NCBI RefSeq assembly: GCF_900258035.1
Contig: NZ_OGTP01000014.1
Span: forward strand, 102,419 to 166,418
Length of the DNA: 64,000 nucleotides
Origin: Caballeronia novacaledonica
Lineage (GTDB): Bacteria > Pseudomonadota > Gammaproteobacteria > Burkholderiales > Burkholderiaceae
Direction: 5' to 3'
Numbering within the stretch: position 1 is the first letter of the stretch; every line of letters starts with the position of its first letter. Under the pieces are notes generated by a model. The model had not been told where the DNA came from, ran no database searches, and saw only the letters and a list, made by a program, of their open reading frames with translations. Positions 41,689 through 49,934 of the stretch are shown here, one piece after another. The position numbers and the translations under genes were made by a program.

Positions 41689-41997
41689 TTATTCGGCGAG
41701 CGTGCGCAGTTCGGTGGCGAGTCGATCGGCGGTCCACGTCGTGCCTTCCGGCGTGCGGAAGCCGTCCTTGTTCAAGCCCGCGGCCACCTGCTCCAGTTCC
41801 AGCGCGCCCGCTTCGAAGACGCGTTCGAGCGCATCGCCGAAGTCGTTTTCGTATTGCGTCGGCTCGGCCTTACGCGTCTGCCAGATGAAGTTCTCGGTCT
41901 CGCCCGGCTTCTCGATCACGCCCTTGCCGGCCACGTTGTTCGGCTGCGGCGCGAGCCACGGCTTGAGATGCGGGTTGAAATTCACGACTTTTTCCAT
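41689..41997 (-). CDS. Small recombinase-like HTH protein of Rieske operons
   Basis: A 102-residue protein with an N-terminal FNPHLKPWLAPQPNN segment and a C-terminal helix-turn-helix-like part (QVAAGLNKDGFRTPEGTTWT), as in serine recombinase tails. It has no catalytic recombinase domain. It lies between the Rieske oxygenase and ferredoxin genes with gaps of 16 bp and 1 bp. The fixed position suggests a function in the oxygenase system, such as assembly or regulation. No experimental role is known to me. Confidence 0.8.
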   Translation of the reverse strand: MEKVVNFNPHLKPWLAPQPNNVAGKGVIEKPGETENFIWQTRKAEPTQYENDFGDALERVFEAGALELEQVAAGLNKDGFRTPEGTTWTADRLATELRTLAE

Positions 41998-41998
41998 G

Positions 41999-42316
41999 TC
42001 ACGCCACCTTGATCTGGATTTCCTCGCCGGCGAGGCGCACCGAATACGTCTTCAGGTCGCGGCCGCCGGGCTCTTTCAGGCATTTGCCCGTGGGGATGTG
42101 AAACACCGCTTCGTGCAGCGGGCATTCGACGGTGTCGCCGTCGACGAAACCCTGCGTCAGCAATGCATAAGCGTGCGGGCAGACGTTCTCGAGCGCATAC
42201 AGCGCGTCGCCCACTTTGTAGATTCCGATTTCCGCGCCGTCATCGAGCTTGAATTCGATCGGTGCGTCTTCCGACAGATCGCCGGCATGCCCGGCGCAGC
42301 GCCATTGTTCAGACAT
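41999..42316 (-). CDS. Rieske-type ferredoxin component
   Basis: A 105-residue Rieske 2Fe-2S ferredoxin with CPHAYALLTQG and ECPLHE, the two Cys-X-His boxes, and the tail CLKEPGGRDLKTYSV. It carries electrons from the reductase to the oxygenase. It is the first gene of the long minus-strand operon. A palindromic operator candidate lies 28 bp upstream of its start. Confidence 0.93.
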   Translation of the reverse strand: MSEQWRCAGHAGDLSEDAPIEFKLDDGAEIGIYKVGDALYALENVCPHAYALLTQGFVDGDTVECPLHEAVFHIPTGKCLKEPGGRDLKTYSVRLAGEEIQIKVA

Positions 42317-42343
42317 CTTTCACCCTTTCCTCTGGTTCGGCTG

Positions 42344-42361
42344 TGTTCCACTAAAGGAACA
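42344..42361 (-). promoter_or_regulatory. Candidate IclR operator before the Rieske operon
   Basis: TGTTCC-ACTAAA-GGAACA, a perfect 6-bp-arm palindrome 28 bp upstream of the ferredoxin start. GTTCC half-sites are common for IclR proteins. Confidence 0.5.
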
Positions 42362-42546
42362 TCAGTTCGTGTATGGGCATTATAGAAGTCACCCGAGCCG
42401 ACGAAAATAAAAAAGTGGATGTCTAGGTGAAAACACTGAATCCGGCGCGTTTAAAAGTTTGCGGATGCGTTCGCCCGGATAGCAGCACGTTCGTTCGACA
42501 TTGATTCGTAAGCTCTTTTTGCGAGAGACGGCACGCATCCGACGTG

Positions 42547-42565
42547 CCTCGGGGTCTACCCGAGG
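42547..42565. promoter_or_regulatory. Inverted repeat in the divergent control region
   Basis: CCTCGGG-GTCTA-CCCGAGG has perfect 7-bp arms. There is no T tract, so it is unlikely to be a terminator. It lies 15 bp upstream of the porin -35 box and may be an activator site. Confidence 0.35.
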
Positions 42566-42579
42566 TCATCTCAAATTTA

Positions 42580-42609
42580 TTGTTTTGGCGCCGAAAACCT
42601 CACTATACT
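42580..42609 (+). promoter_or_regulatory. Sigma70-type promoter of the porin gene
   Basis: TTGTTT (42580-42585) and TATACT (42604-42609) are separated by 18 bp, about 148 bp before the GTG start of the porin. The palindrome TCCATATATGGA at 42630-42641 would lie about 15 bp downstream of the transcription start, a repressor position. Confidence 0.55.
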
Positions 42610-42629
42610 TTCCATAGGCAGTACGTTGA

Positions 42630-42641
42630 TCCATATATGGA
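42630..42641 (+). promoter_or_regulatory. Palindrome downstream of the porin promoter
   Basis: TCCATATATGGA is a perfect 12-bp palindrome and, with its right flank (GGAAC), reads GTTCCATATATGGATC on the minus strand. It shares the GTTCCA half-site with the operator at 42344. Confidence 0.4.
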
Positions 42642-42756
42642 ACATAAAACAGGATCGACGAGACGCCATCCGAGGTAAAGCGCAGCAACGGCTATAAGCG
42701 GGAAACGGGATCGCGGGCACGGCCCGCCTTGAACCACACGGTTAGGAGAACGAAGG

Positions 42757-43830
42757 GTGAAGCACATCATTGCAGCGGGGCTCATCGGAGCCGGGGTCGC
42801 GACCGGCGCGGCCGCGCAGAGCACAGTTACGCTTTACGGCAGCCTCGATGCCGGCATCGCATATATCAACAACGTGGGTGGCCATCCGAAGTGGATGGAG
42901 GAGCAGGGCAACATGCAGCCCGACCGCTGGGGCTTTCGTATCGTCGAGGATCTGGGCGGCGGGCTGAAGACGGTCGCGCAACTTGAAAACGGCTTCTATA
43001 CGAACAGCGGCAACTTCGCGAAGGCCGGTACGCTATGGAATCGCCAGGCGTATCTCGGGCTGGAACAGGAAAACGTCGGCACGCTGACGCTCGGTCATCA
43101 GACGCCGTTCAGCTTCGACATGCTCGGACCGCTTTCCACCGCGTACCTCGCGGCGAGCTGGTATGCGTTCCATCCGGGCAACATCGACCAGCTCGCGGAC
43201 ACCGGCGTCGTGCCCTACGACAACTCGGTGAAATTCCGCTCGGCGAATTTCTATGGCTTTTCCGCCGGCGCGATGATGGGCCTCGGCAACACGACGAACT
43301 TCTCGACGGGCCGCAACTACGGCTTCGGCATCACGTATGCGAACGGTCCGTTCAAGGCGGCGGCGACGTATTCGAACGAGCACAACCGCACGCCCGCGAT
43401 CGCGACGACCGGTCTTACGACCTTCCAGGGCCAGCCCGCCGCGACCTACATGGCGGACAAGCAGGAAGTGATGGGCGCGGGCGCGTCGTATGAAATCGGC
43501 AAGTTCGTCGTGCACGGTCTCTATACGCGCGTGAAGCTGCAATCGAACGGCCAGTCCGACACCTTCCAGTCATACGATGCGGGCCTGACGTTCAAGCCGG
43601 TGGCGTGGAACTGGATCGCGGGCGGCGCGGCGACGACGACCTTTGCGGGCGGTCGCTGGACGCAGTTCGAGATCGGCGATATCTACATGCTGTCGAAGTC
43701 GACGCAGCTTTATGTAAACGCCTTGTACGAGCACGCGACCGGCGGCGCGAAGGCGGCGTTCTTTACGGCGGGGGTTTCGAGTACGGCGAATCAAGTCATC
43801 GTGTTAGCGGGGATTCATCATTCGTTTTGA
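42757..43830 (+). CDS. Outer-membrane porin (Gram-negative porin family)
   Basis: A 357-residue porin with a cleavable signal peptide (MKHIIAAGLIGAGVATGAAA, cleavage before QST) and the family opening QSTVTLYGSLDAGI. The protein ends in Phe (LAGIHHSF), as needed for outer-membrane insertion. The start is GTG with AGGAG about 10 nt upstream. Its location divergent from the Rieske operon and a shared palindrome type suggest it admits that pathway's substrate. Most porins of this family are general. Confidence 0.92.
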   Translation: MKHIIAAGLIGAGVATGAAAQSTVTLYGSLDAGIAYINNVGGHPKWMEEQGNMQPDRWGFRIVEDLGGGLKTVAQLENGFYTNSGNFAKAGTLWNRQAYLGLEQENVGTLTLGHQTPFSFDMLGPLSTAYLAASWYAFHPGNIDQLADTGVVPYDNSVKFRSANFYGFSAGAMMGLGNTTNFSTGRNYGFGITYANGPFKAAATYSNEHNRTPAIATTGLTTFQGQPAATYMADKQEVMGAGASYEIGKFVVHGLYTRVKLQSNGQSDTFQSYDAGLTFKPVAWNWIAGGAATTTFAGGRWTQFEIGDIYMLSKSTQLYVNALYEHATGGAKAAFFTAGVSSTANQVIVLAGIHHSF

Positions 43831-44490
43831 CGGGTTTTTTTTCGCCGGATCCCGTTTTCGTATTGGTTTATTAGCGTTGCCCCTGTGCGGGGCGGCAGTC
43901 ACTTTCTTTGCTGCTGCAAAGAAAGTAACCAAAGAAAGCAGCTTTTCCATCCAAAGTGCTTCATGCCGGCCGCGGCACAGGCGATTGGCTGAATGGAACG
44001 GCTATAGCGAGTGCCCTCGCAAAACTCGCGCGGCTTGGATCGCGCACGGTCTGAGACATCGCATCGCATAACAAGTTGGTTCAGCACAAATAGCGCCGGC
44101 CCGCTTCGCGGCCGATGGGTCAATCGGGTTTGCTTGCGCTCTCTCGCTAACGCGGCCATCTCATTGCGTTCGTGTTCGTGGGTTTTCCTTGCATACCCAA
44201 CGGCAGCGCGAAAGCGCTGTGCCGAAGCTATTTCGTGCTGAACCAGCGCCCTAAAACATGCGGTGCGGCAGACCGTGCGCGATCCAAGCCGCACGAGTTT
44301 TGCGGGGGCACTCGCTACTCCGGGGGCCATTAGGTCAATCGCCTGTGCCGCGGCCGGTGTGAAGTACTTTGGATGGGGATAGCTGCTTTCTTTGGTTACT
44401 TTCTTTGCAGCAGCAAAGAAAGTGACTGCCGCCCCGCATAGGGGCAACGCTAATAAACCAAAAACAAATCGGGATCCGGCGAAAAACCCT
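43831..44490. repeat. 660-bp inverted-repeat element between convergent genes
   Basis: Two arms of about 260 bp (43831-44096 and 44222-44490) are reverse complements of each other with roughly 85-90% identity by eye. One block of over 80 bp (from GGTTTATTAGCG through CAGCAGCT) has a single mismatch. Each arm also contains a perfect smaller hairpin, ACTTTCTTTGC/GCAAAGAAAGT, at 43901-43926 and 44398-44423. The central 125 bp are not repeated. It lies between the porin and a convergent iclR. It carries no transposase. It looks like a dispersed palindromic element of Burkholderia-type genomes, but copy number needs checking. Confidence 0.8.
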
Positions 44491-44535
44491 GTAGGAAAGC
44501 GACCGCCGCCGTGCACAGCGGCAACGCCAATAGAA

Positions 44536-45429
44536 CTACGCACATACGCCAGCAAGCACACCCGTAGGATCATCCCCGGAAGGACGATAATTCAGCCGCA
44601 CAGCAAGCTCGACAGCAGCGGCACAAATCGTCTCGACGAGTTGCGACTTCTCATCATCGGCACCGATATCCGACCGTGGCACGGTCGCTGCCACCGCCGC
44701 GACGATCGCACCGGAATGATCGCGCACCGGCGCGGTGACGACCGATATCCCGCGCTCGAACGACGCTTCGCTCAAGCCATAACCGAGCGTCGCGCATTCC
44801 TGCACGCGTTCGAAAAGTTCGTCGACGGTCGCGGGCGTGCGCTCCGTGTATTTCTCCAGTTGCGCTTCGGGATAGAGCGCCTTCAGTGCCGCGAGCGACA
44901 GATCGCCCATCAGCACATGTCCATGGACGGTCGCGTGAGCGGGCAGCCGCGTGCCGACATGCACCTTCACCGAACTGAACAGCGGCTCATGACTTTGCGC
45001 TTTCGCGACGAACACGACATCGCGCTGATCGCGGATCAGCAGGTGCGTGGAAAGACCCGTCGCATCGCGCAGTCGTTCGAGAACCGGCGTGCCGAGATCG
45101 GTCAGTTCGAGCGAGTTCACGTATTCGAAGCCGAGCCGAAGCACGGCGACGCCCAGCCGGAAATTGCGGTCGCCGTTCACGCGTTCGAGAAAGCCGAGCG
45201 ATTCGAGCGTTTGCAGCAGACGAAAAGTCGTCGTGCGTGGAATGCCGATGCGCCGCGACAACTCGGGCGCGCCGAGCACCGGCTCGCGCGCGGAGAACTC
45301 CGCAAGAATACGCAAGCCGCGTTCGAGGCCCGGCACGAGATAGCTGGAGCCGCCGCCGGACGGGGCGTCATCGTCCGTCGTGTCCGGAGTTTCCGCCTGA
45401 GTGTCTTCCTGTTTGCTTCGTCGGGCCAT
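44536..45429 (-). CDS. IclR-family regulator, paralogue of the Rieske-cluster IclR
   Basis: A 297-residue IclR protein (VPGLERGLRILAEFSAREPV, HTH GIPRTTTFRLLQTLESLGFL, effector SFERGISVVTAPVRDHSG). It closely matches the IclR at 37572-38444 through both domains; only the termini differ. It is divergent from the FAD monooxygenase gene with 155 bp between starts, where a GTAAC-G-GTTAC palindrome lies at 45504-45514. It may control that monooxygenase/SDR pair. Confidence 0.9.
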   Translation of the reverse strand: MARRSKQEDTQAETPDTTDDDAPSGGGSSYLVPGLERGLRILAEFSAREPVLGAPELSRRIGIPRTTTFRLLQTLESLGFLERVNGDRNFRLGVAVLRLGFEYVNSLELTDLGTPVLERLRDATGLSTHLLIRDQRDVVFVAKAQSHEPLFSSVKVHVGTRLPAHATVHGHVLMGDLSLAALKALYPEAQLEKYTERTPATVDELFERVQECATLGYGLSEASFERGISVVTAPVRDHSGAIVAAVAATVPRSDIGADDEKSQLVETICAAAVELAVRLNYRPSGDDPTGVLAGVCA

Positions 45430-45584
45430 GTTCGGCTGTGATTGTCGTCGTGTAATGGCAAATCATAGCGCGAGACGTTCGGCCGCCCGCCACAAGCACG
45501 CACGTAACGGTTACTCTCCCTGACGATAGCCGACGAACACGTCGCGCGCGAAGCCATGCGCCGATTTCCTCAGGAGAATTCGCC

Positions 45585-47228
45585 ATGTTCGATACGACCG
45601 ATGTGCTGATCGCCGGCGCGGGGCCCGTCGGCCTGCTGCTCGCCGCCGAACTGCGCCGCGATGGCGTGAAGGCACGTGTGATCGATGCCCACGACGAGCG
45701 TGTCTTCTTCGTGAAAGCGCTCGGCGTCACGGCGCGCACGCTGGAGATTTTCGAGGATCTGGGCATCGCGCGCGACGCGATCGATGCCGGCGTGTGGCTC
45801 ACGGGCGCGGACACGTTTCAGGACGGCGCGAGCGCGTTCGGCGCGGACGTGCCGCGCGCCGGACTGCCTTATGGCGCGCTGTCGCTCGCGCAGTTCGAGA
45901 CCGAGCGCATTCTGGAAGCGGCGCTCGCGCGCAACGGCGGGCATGTCGAATACGGCGCAACGCTCGTCGATTTCACCGAATCAGCCGATGCCATCGACGT
46001 GCGCATACAGGACGCGTGCGGCAAGGATCGCACCATTCGATGCCGCTGGCTCGTCGGTTGCGACGGCGCGCGCAGCACGGTGCGCCGGCAAGCGAACATC
46101 GCCTACGAAGGCGATCAGTATCCGCAGACCTTCATGCTCGCCGATCTCGACGTCGACTGGAATTTGCCGCGCGGGCGCATGTATCGCTTCAACGTGTCGG
46201 GCGAGGGCGGCGCGGGATCGACCACGCTCGCCGCGCTGCCGGTGCGCGGCTCCGCGCGCCGCTATCGCCTCTCGATGGTGCTGCTTGCCGACGATGCCGC
46301 CCGGCACACGCTGAACTCCACGCCCGATTTCGCCGAGATCGAACGCATCATGCTGCCGATTCTGCCGCCAGGCACGCGGCTTTCGTCGATGCGCTGGTCG
46401 TCGGTGTATCGCGTGAGTCATCGGATCGCGCGGAACTATGCGCGCGGGCGCGTGTTTCTCGCGGGCGATGCCGCGCATATCCATCCGCCCGTGGGCGGGC
46501 AGGGCATGAATACCGGCTTGCAGGATGCGCACAATCTCGCGTGGAAGCTCACGCTCGCGGCGCGCGGCGTCGCGAGCGAGGCGCTGCTCGACAGTTACGA
46601 AGCGGAGCGGCGGCCGGTCGGACTCGATGTCGTCGAATCGACGAGCCGCGCGCTGAACACGGTTCTCGCGCACGGCGAGATCAAACCCGCGATGCGCGAG
46701 ACGCAATTGCTCGTCGGTTATCGCGGCGGCAGTCCGATCGTCGCGGACGAATGCGCCGGCATGGACGCGCAATGGCCCGCGCCCGGCGATCGCGCGCCGC
46801 AGGCCGGCGCTCTCGTGGAGGCTTTCATCGGCCATGCGCAGCGCTTGCACGATCATCTCGGGCGCGGACGTCATACGCTCGTTTGCTATGTCGACAACGC
46901 CGCCGACAGCGCGTGCATCGCCACGTTCGACGCCGCCGTCGATGCGTGGCGCACGGCGCTCGGCGCGGCGGCGAACGCGGTGTCGATCGTGTCGCCGAAA
47001 GTTGCGAACGCGGCGTCGTTCGAGCCTGCGCGGGAAGCGTATCGAACGTTGAGCGACAACGCGGGCGAGTTCGCCGATGCATTCGGCGCGCAGCACGGCA
47101 TGGCATGGGTGGTGCGCCCGGATGGGCATATCGGCTATCGAAGCGCGTCATGTTCACCGGATGCGCTGATCGCATGGCTCGATCGCGCGCTGGGCCGCAA
47201 TGTCGGGCTCAAGTTGCAATCGAAATAA
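45585..47228 (+). CDS. FAD-dependent aromatic-ring monooxygenase (PheA/TfdB type)
   Basis: A 547-residue flavoprotein hydroxylase with FAD motif VLIAGAGPVGLLLAAEL, the DG motif region VGCDGARSTVR and the second FAD motif FLAGDAAHIHPPVGGQGMNT. The C-terminal thioredoxin-like part follows. Such enzymes hydroxylate phenolic or other aromatic substrates with NAD(P)H and O2. It lies beside the second IclR and an SDR and may be linked to the Rieske cluster, but the substrate is not evident. AGGAG lies 8 nt upstream of the start. Confidence 0.9.
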   Translation: MFDTTDVLIAGAGPVGLLLAAELRRDGVKARVIDAHDERVFFVKALGVTARTLEIFEDLGIARDAIDAGVWLTGADTFQDGASAFGADVPRAGLPYGALSLAQFETERILEAALARNGGHVEYGATLVDFTESADAIDVRIQDACGKDRTIRCRWLVGCDGARSTVRRQANIAYEGDQYPQTFMLADLDVDWNLPRGRMYRFNVSGEGGAGSTTLAALPVRGSARRYRLSMVLLADDAARHTLNSTPDFAEIERIMLPILPPGTRLSSMRWSSVYRVSHRIARNYARGRVFLAGDAAHIHPPVGGQGMNTGLQDAHNLAWKLTLAARGVASEALLDSYEAERRPVGLDVVESTSRALNTVLAHGEIKPAMRETQLLVGYRGGSPIVADECAGMDAQWPAPGDRAPQAGALVEAFIGHAQRLHDHLGRGRHTLVCYVDNAADSACIATFDAAVDAWRTALGAAANAVSIVSPKVANAASFEPAREAYRTLSDNAGEFADAFGAQHGMAWVVRPDGHIGYRSASCSPDALIAWLDRALGRNVGLKLQSK

Positions 47229-47395
47229 ACGTGCGTCGCCCGCATTCGATTATTCGCCTGATCCCGCAAGTCTTTTCATGCTGCGCCGCTTTATCGCGTT
47301 CGAAGAGATGTCTACATTGACGGCTGTCACGGCGGTTCTGCAACGGCACAACCGGCCAGTCACGGCATTCAATCATTCTTTTCAAGGATTCGATC

Positions 47396-48142
47396 ATGAG
47401 CAAACTCGCAGGCAAGGTGGCGGTCGTCACGGGCGCGTCGAAAGGTATCGGCGCGGCCATTGCAAAAGCACTCGCGGCGGAAGGCGCGTCGGTCGTCGTG
47501 AACTATGCGAGCAGCAAGGCGGGCGCGGATGCGGTCGTCGCGGACATCACCGCATCGAACGGAAAGGCGATCGCCGTCGGCGGCGATGTGTCGAAGGCGG
47601 CGGATGCGCAAGGCATCGTGAACGCCGCGGTCGAAACATACGGACGGCTCGATATTCTCGTGAACAACTCGGGCGTGTACGAATTCGCGGCGCTCGAAGA
47701 GATCACCGAAGAGCACTTCCATAAGCAGTTCAATATCAACGTGCTCGGCACGCTCCTGACCACGCAGGCCGCCGCGAAGCATTTCGGCGAAGGCGCGAGC
47801 ATCATCAACATCAGTTCGGTCGTGACCCGCATCACGCCGGCGACGAGCGCGGTCTATAGCGGCACGAAAGGCGCCGTCGATGCGATCACGGGCGCGCTCG
47901 CACGCGAGCTCGGCGCGCGAAAGATCCGCGTGAACTCGATCAACCCGGGCGTCGTGGTGACCGAAGGCACGCACAGCGCAGGCATCATCGGCTCAGATTT
48001 CGATGCGGCCGCGCTCGCGCAAACGCCGCTCGGACGTCTCGGCCAGCCGGACGATATCGCGTCGATCGCGGTGTTCCTCGCCTCCGACGATGCACGCTGG
48101 ATGACCGGCGAAAGTCTCATCGCGAGCGGCGGCATGCGCTGA
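47396..48142 (+). CDS. SDR-family oxidoreductase (3-oxoacyl-ACP reductase-like)
   Basis: A 248-residue classical SDR with VTGASKGIGAAIAK, NNSGVYE and catalytic YSGTKGAVDAITGA. The start at 47396 lies 168 bp after the monooxygenase stop, so a separate promoter is possible. Function beyond NAD(P)-dependent alcohol/ketone chemistry cannot be assigned. Confidence 0.9.
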   Translation: MSKLAGKVAVVTGASKGIGAAIAKALAAEGASVVVNYASSKAGADAVVADITASNGKAIAVGGDVSKAADAQGIVNAAVETYGRLDILVNNSGVYEFAALEEITEEHFHKQFNINVLGTLLTTQAAAKHFGEGASIINISSVVTRITPATSAVYSGTKGAVDAITGALARELGARKIRVNSINPGVVVTEGTHSAGIIGSDFDAAALAQTPLGRLGQPDDIASIAVFLASDDARWMTGESLIASGGMR

Positions 48143-48149
48143 TGCGAAA

Positions 48150-48170
48150 GGCGCCGCGTCGAGCGGCGCC
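48150..48170 (+). terminator. Hairpin after the SDR gene, possible terminator
   Basis: Perfect 8-bp arms GGCGCCGC and GCGGCGCC with loop GTCGA, 8 bp after the stop. No plus-strand T tract follows, so termination is only probable. Confidence 0.4.
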
Positions 48171-48262
48171 AAGTGTATCGACGGACGATTTGAAATTTGT
48201 ATCTGGCGACGCGGTATGTCGCGCGTGAAAATGCATCGACCTCTCTACCCGGAGCTCGTCCG

Positions 48263-48895
48263 ATGCCTCATTCGCCGCAACTGCTCGCATTTGGAATCGT
48301 CGCACTCGGCATGGCGCTTACGCCAGGGCCGAACATGGTTTATCTGATTTCGCGCTCGATCTGCCAGGGCCGCACGGCGGGGCTCATCTCGCTCGGCGGC
48401 GTGGCGCTCGGCTTCGTGGTCTACATGCTGTGCGCGGCGTTCGGCATCACTGCGCTGCTGATCGCGATCCCGTTCGCATATGACGCGCTGCGCTTCGGCG
48501 GCGCGCTCTATCTGCTGTATCTGGCGTGGCAGGCGATCAAGCCGGGCGGACGCTCGCCGTTTCAGGTGCGCGATTTGCCGGTCGACAGCCCGCGCAAGCT
48601 CTTCACGATGGGCTTCGTCACGAACCTGCTCAATCCGAAGATTGCCGTGCTGTATCTCTCGCTGCTGCCGCAGTTCATCGATCCGGCGCACGGCGGCGTG
48701 CTCGGACAATCGCTCGCGCTCGGCGTCGTGCAGATCACGTTGAGCATCACCGTCAATTCGATCGTCGCGATGACTGCCGGCTCGATCGCCGTCTTCCTCG
48801 CACGCAGACCCGCATGGCTTTTGATTCAACGCTGGCTGATGGGCACCGTGCTCGCCGGTCTCGCGGTGAGAATGGCGACCGAAGCGCGCCGCTAA
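48263..48895 (+). CDS. LysE/RhtB-family exporter
   Basis: A 210-residue membrane protein with about six hydrophobic segments and the family signature ALGMALTPGPNMVYLISRS. The start at 48263 has GGAG 8 nt upstream. LysE/RhtB proteins export amino acids or small metabolites. The substrate is not evident. No adjacent regulator is seen. Confidence 0.9.
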   Translation: MPHSPQLLAFGIVALGMALTPGPNMVYLISRSICQGRTAGLISLGGVALGFVVYMLCAAFGITALLIAIPFAYDALRFGGALYLLYLAWQAIKPGGRSPFQVRDLPVDSPRKLFTMGFVTNLLNPKIAVLYLSLLPQFIDPAHGGVLGQSLALGVVQITLSITVNSIVAMTAGSIAVFLARRPAWLLIQRWLMGTVLAGLAVRMATEARR

Positions 48896-48979
48896 ATGCG
48901 CCCTGTCGCGAAGTTGGTTGGCTGCCCGCTATTTTTGACATATAAATGAGGTACAGCTAACTCAAATTCCGGAGTGCAA

Positions 48980-49183
48980 ATGCTTATCCGCTGCGTGGCA
49001 TGCAACAAGCTCATTTATTCAGATGATGCGCTCGAAGATGATACGTGTCCCGCATGCGGCTCCACGAACACCGAGCACATCGCGATGGGCTTCGTTTTCG
49101 ATCAGACGGTCACGGCGCCGAATCAGCCGGGCGGGATAATGGAGCAGCGCGAAGCGCCCGAAACCATCCGCGGCAAGGCCTGA
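48980..49183 (+). CDS. Small zinc-ribbon protein
   Basis: A 67-residue protein with two CxxC pairs (CVACNKL and CPACGST), the pattern of a zinc ribbon, and a short hydrophilic tail. The ATG at 48980 has GGAG 5 nt upstream; a GTG at 48974 overlaps that site and is less likely. The function is unknown; it may bind nucleic acid or act as an adaptor. It ends before a terminator at 49252. Confidence 0.75.
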   Translation: MLIRCVACNKLIYSDDALEDDTCPACGSTNTEHIAMGFVFDQTVTAPNQPGGIMEQREAPETIRGKA

Positions 49184-49251
49184 TTGTCTGATCCCAACTC
49201 AACGTAGTTCGTTGGATGTGCGCTTCGATCCCCTCTCGTTGAGCGCATATT

Positions 49252-49277
49252 GCCCGCCTGAAAAGGCGGGCTTTTTC
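49252..49277 (+). terminator. Rho-independent terminator after the zinc-ribbon gene
   Basis: Arms GCCCGCC and GGCGGGC with loop TGAAAA (49252-49271), followed by TTTTTC. It ends transcription before the opposing RcnB-like gene. Confidence 0.85.
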
Positions 49278-49303
49278 TTGGTCGGCCGTTCAGAGCACGT
49301 AAG

Positions 49304-49717
49304 TTATTGCGACATCACGACTTGCGCGATAACGCCCGACGCGACCGCGACCAGCAGATAATCCGCACCCACGCCGACCCATTGATATCCGTGCGGCGGC
49401 TGGCGCAGGCCGTGGCCGTGCCAGTCGTCGACAACGTACTGGTGATTGCGGTAATCGGACGAGAGACGCTCACCCTTGCGCCAGTCCGAATGACGCGGCT
49501 CGTTGTTCGCATGCTCCGGCGGACGCGGGCCATTGTGATCGTATCCATTGTGACCGTTCGTCTCGGGGCCATGACCCGGCTGGCCGGGACCGCCGGGACC
49601 ACGATTCATGTCGTGATAACCGTCCGGGCCGTTCGGCGCGGGTTGGGCGAACACGGCACCCGTCGTCAGTCCGATGGTCGCGCAAAGCAGCGCGGCAGCA
49701 ATTCGATTCTTCTTCAT
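49304..49717 (-). CDS. RcnB-family periplasmic protein
   Basis: A 137-residue protein with a signal peptide (MKKNRIAAALLCATIGLTTG, cleavage near AQPAP), a His/Gly/Pro/Asn-rich linker and a C-terminal RcnB-type domain (YRNHQYVVDDWHGHGLRQPP, then GYQWVGVGADYLLVAVASG). RcnB modulates nickel/cobalt efflux in E. coli. Here no rcnA homologue lies nearby, so the metal link is a family-level inference. The His-rich linker could bind metal. Confidence 0.85.
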   Translation of the reverse strand: MKKNRIAAALLCATIGLTTGAVFAQPAPNGPDGYHDMNRGPGGPGQPGHGPETNGHNGYDHNGPRPPEHANNEPRHSDWRKGERLSSDYRNHQYVVDDWHGHGLRQPPHGYQWVGVGADYLLVAVASGVIAQVVMSQ

Positions 49718-49800
49718 GTTCTTCCTCTTGAAGGGTTGCGAAAGGATGACCTCGATGCGGGGACTTTACGCAACGAACAAGAAGAATGACGTGAGCATGT

Positions 49801-49815
49801 GTAAGCAACGCTTAC
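49801..49815. promoter_or_regulatory. Palindrome in the rcnB-like/kup gap
   Basis: GTAAGC-AAC-GCTTAC, a perfect 6-bp-arm palindrome 84 bp upstream of the RcnB-like start and 120 bp upstream of kup. It is a candidate operator; the regulator is unknown. Confidence 0.35.
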
Positions 49816-49934
49816 CTTTGATTACGGGCGAACGCGAATTTAATGCCGAATGTTATTGAAAGAACGATTAATTACCGACGCGGAATGCCGATTGCTATGC
49901 GTACGGCACGGCTTACCGGAGACCTCAACGTCGG

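Larger units (their letters stand above)
42317..42756. other. 440-bp divergent control region between the Rieske operon and the porin gene
   Basis: No gene was found. The region holds an 18-bp palindrome at 42344, a CCTCGGG/CCCGAGG inverted repeat at 42547-42565, a sigma70-like porin promoter at 42580-42609 and the palindrome TCCATATATGGA at 42630-42641. These suggest joint control of the operon and the porin. Confidence 0.6.

Noticed and set aside
43899..44573. A 224-codon minus-strand frame across the inverted repeat
   Set aside because: It spans both arms of the repeat, lacks a clear ribosome site and has no known domain. I treat it as part of the repeat element.
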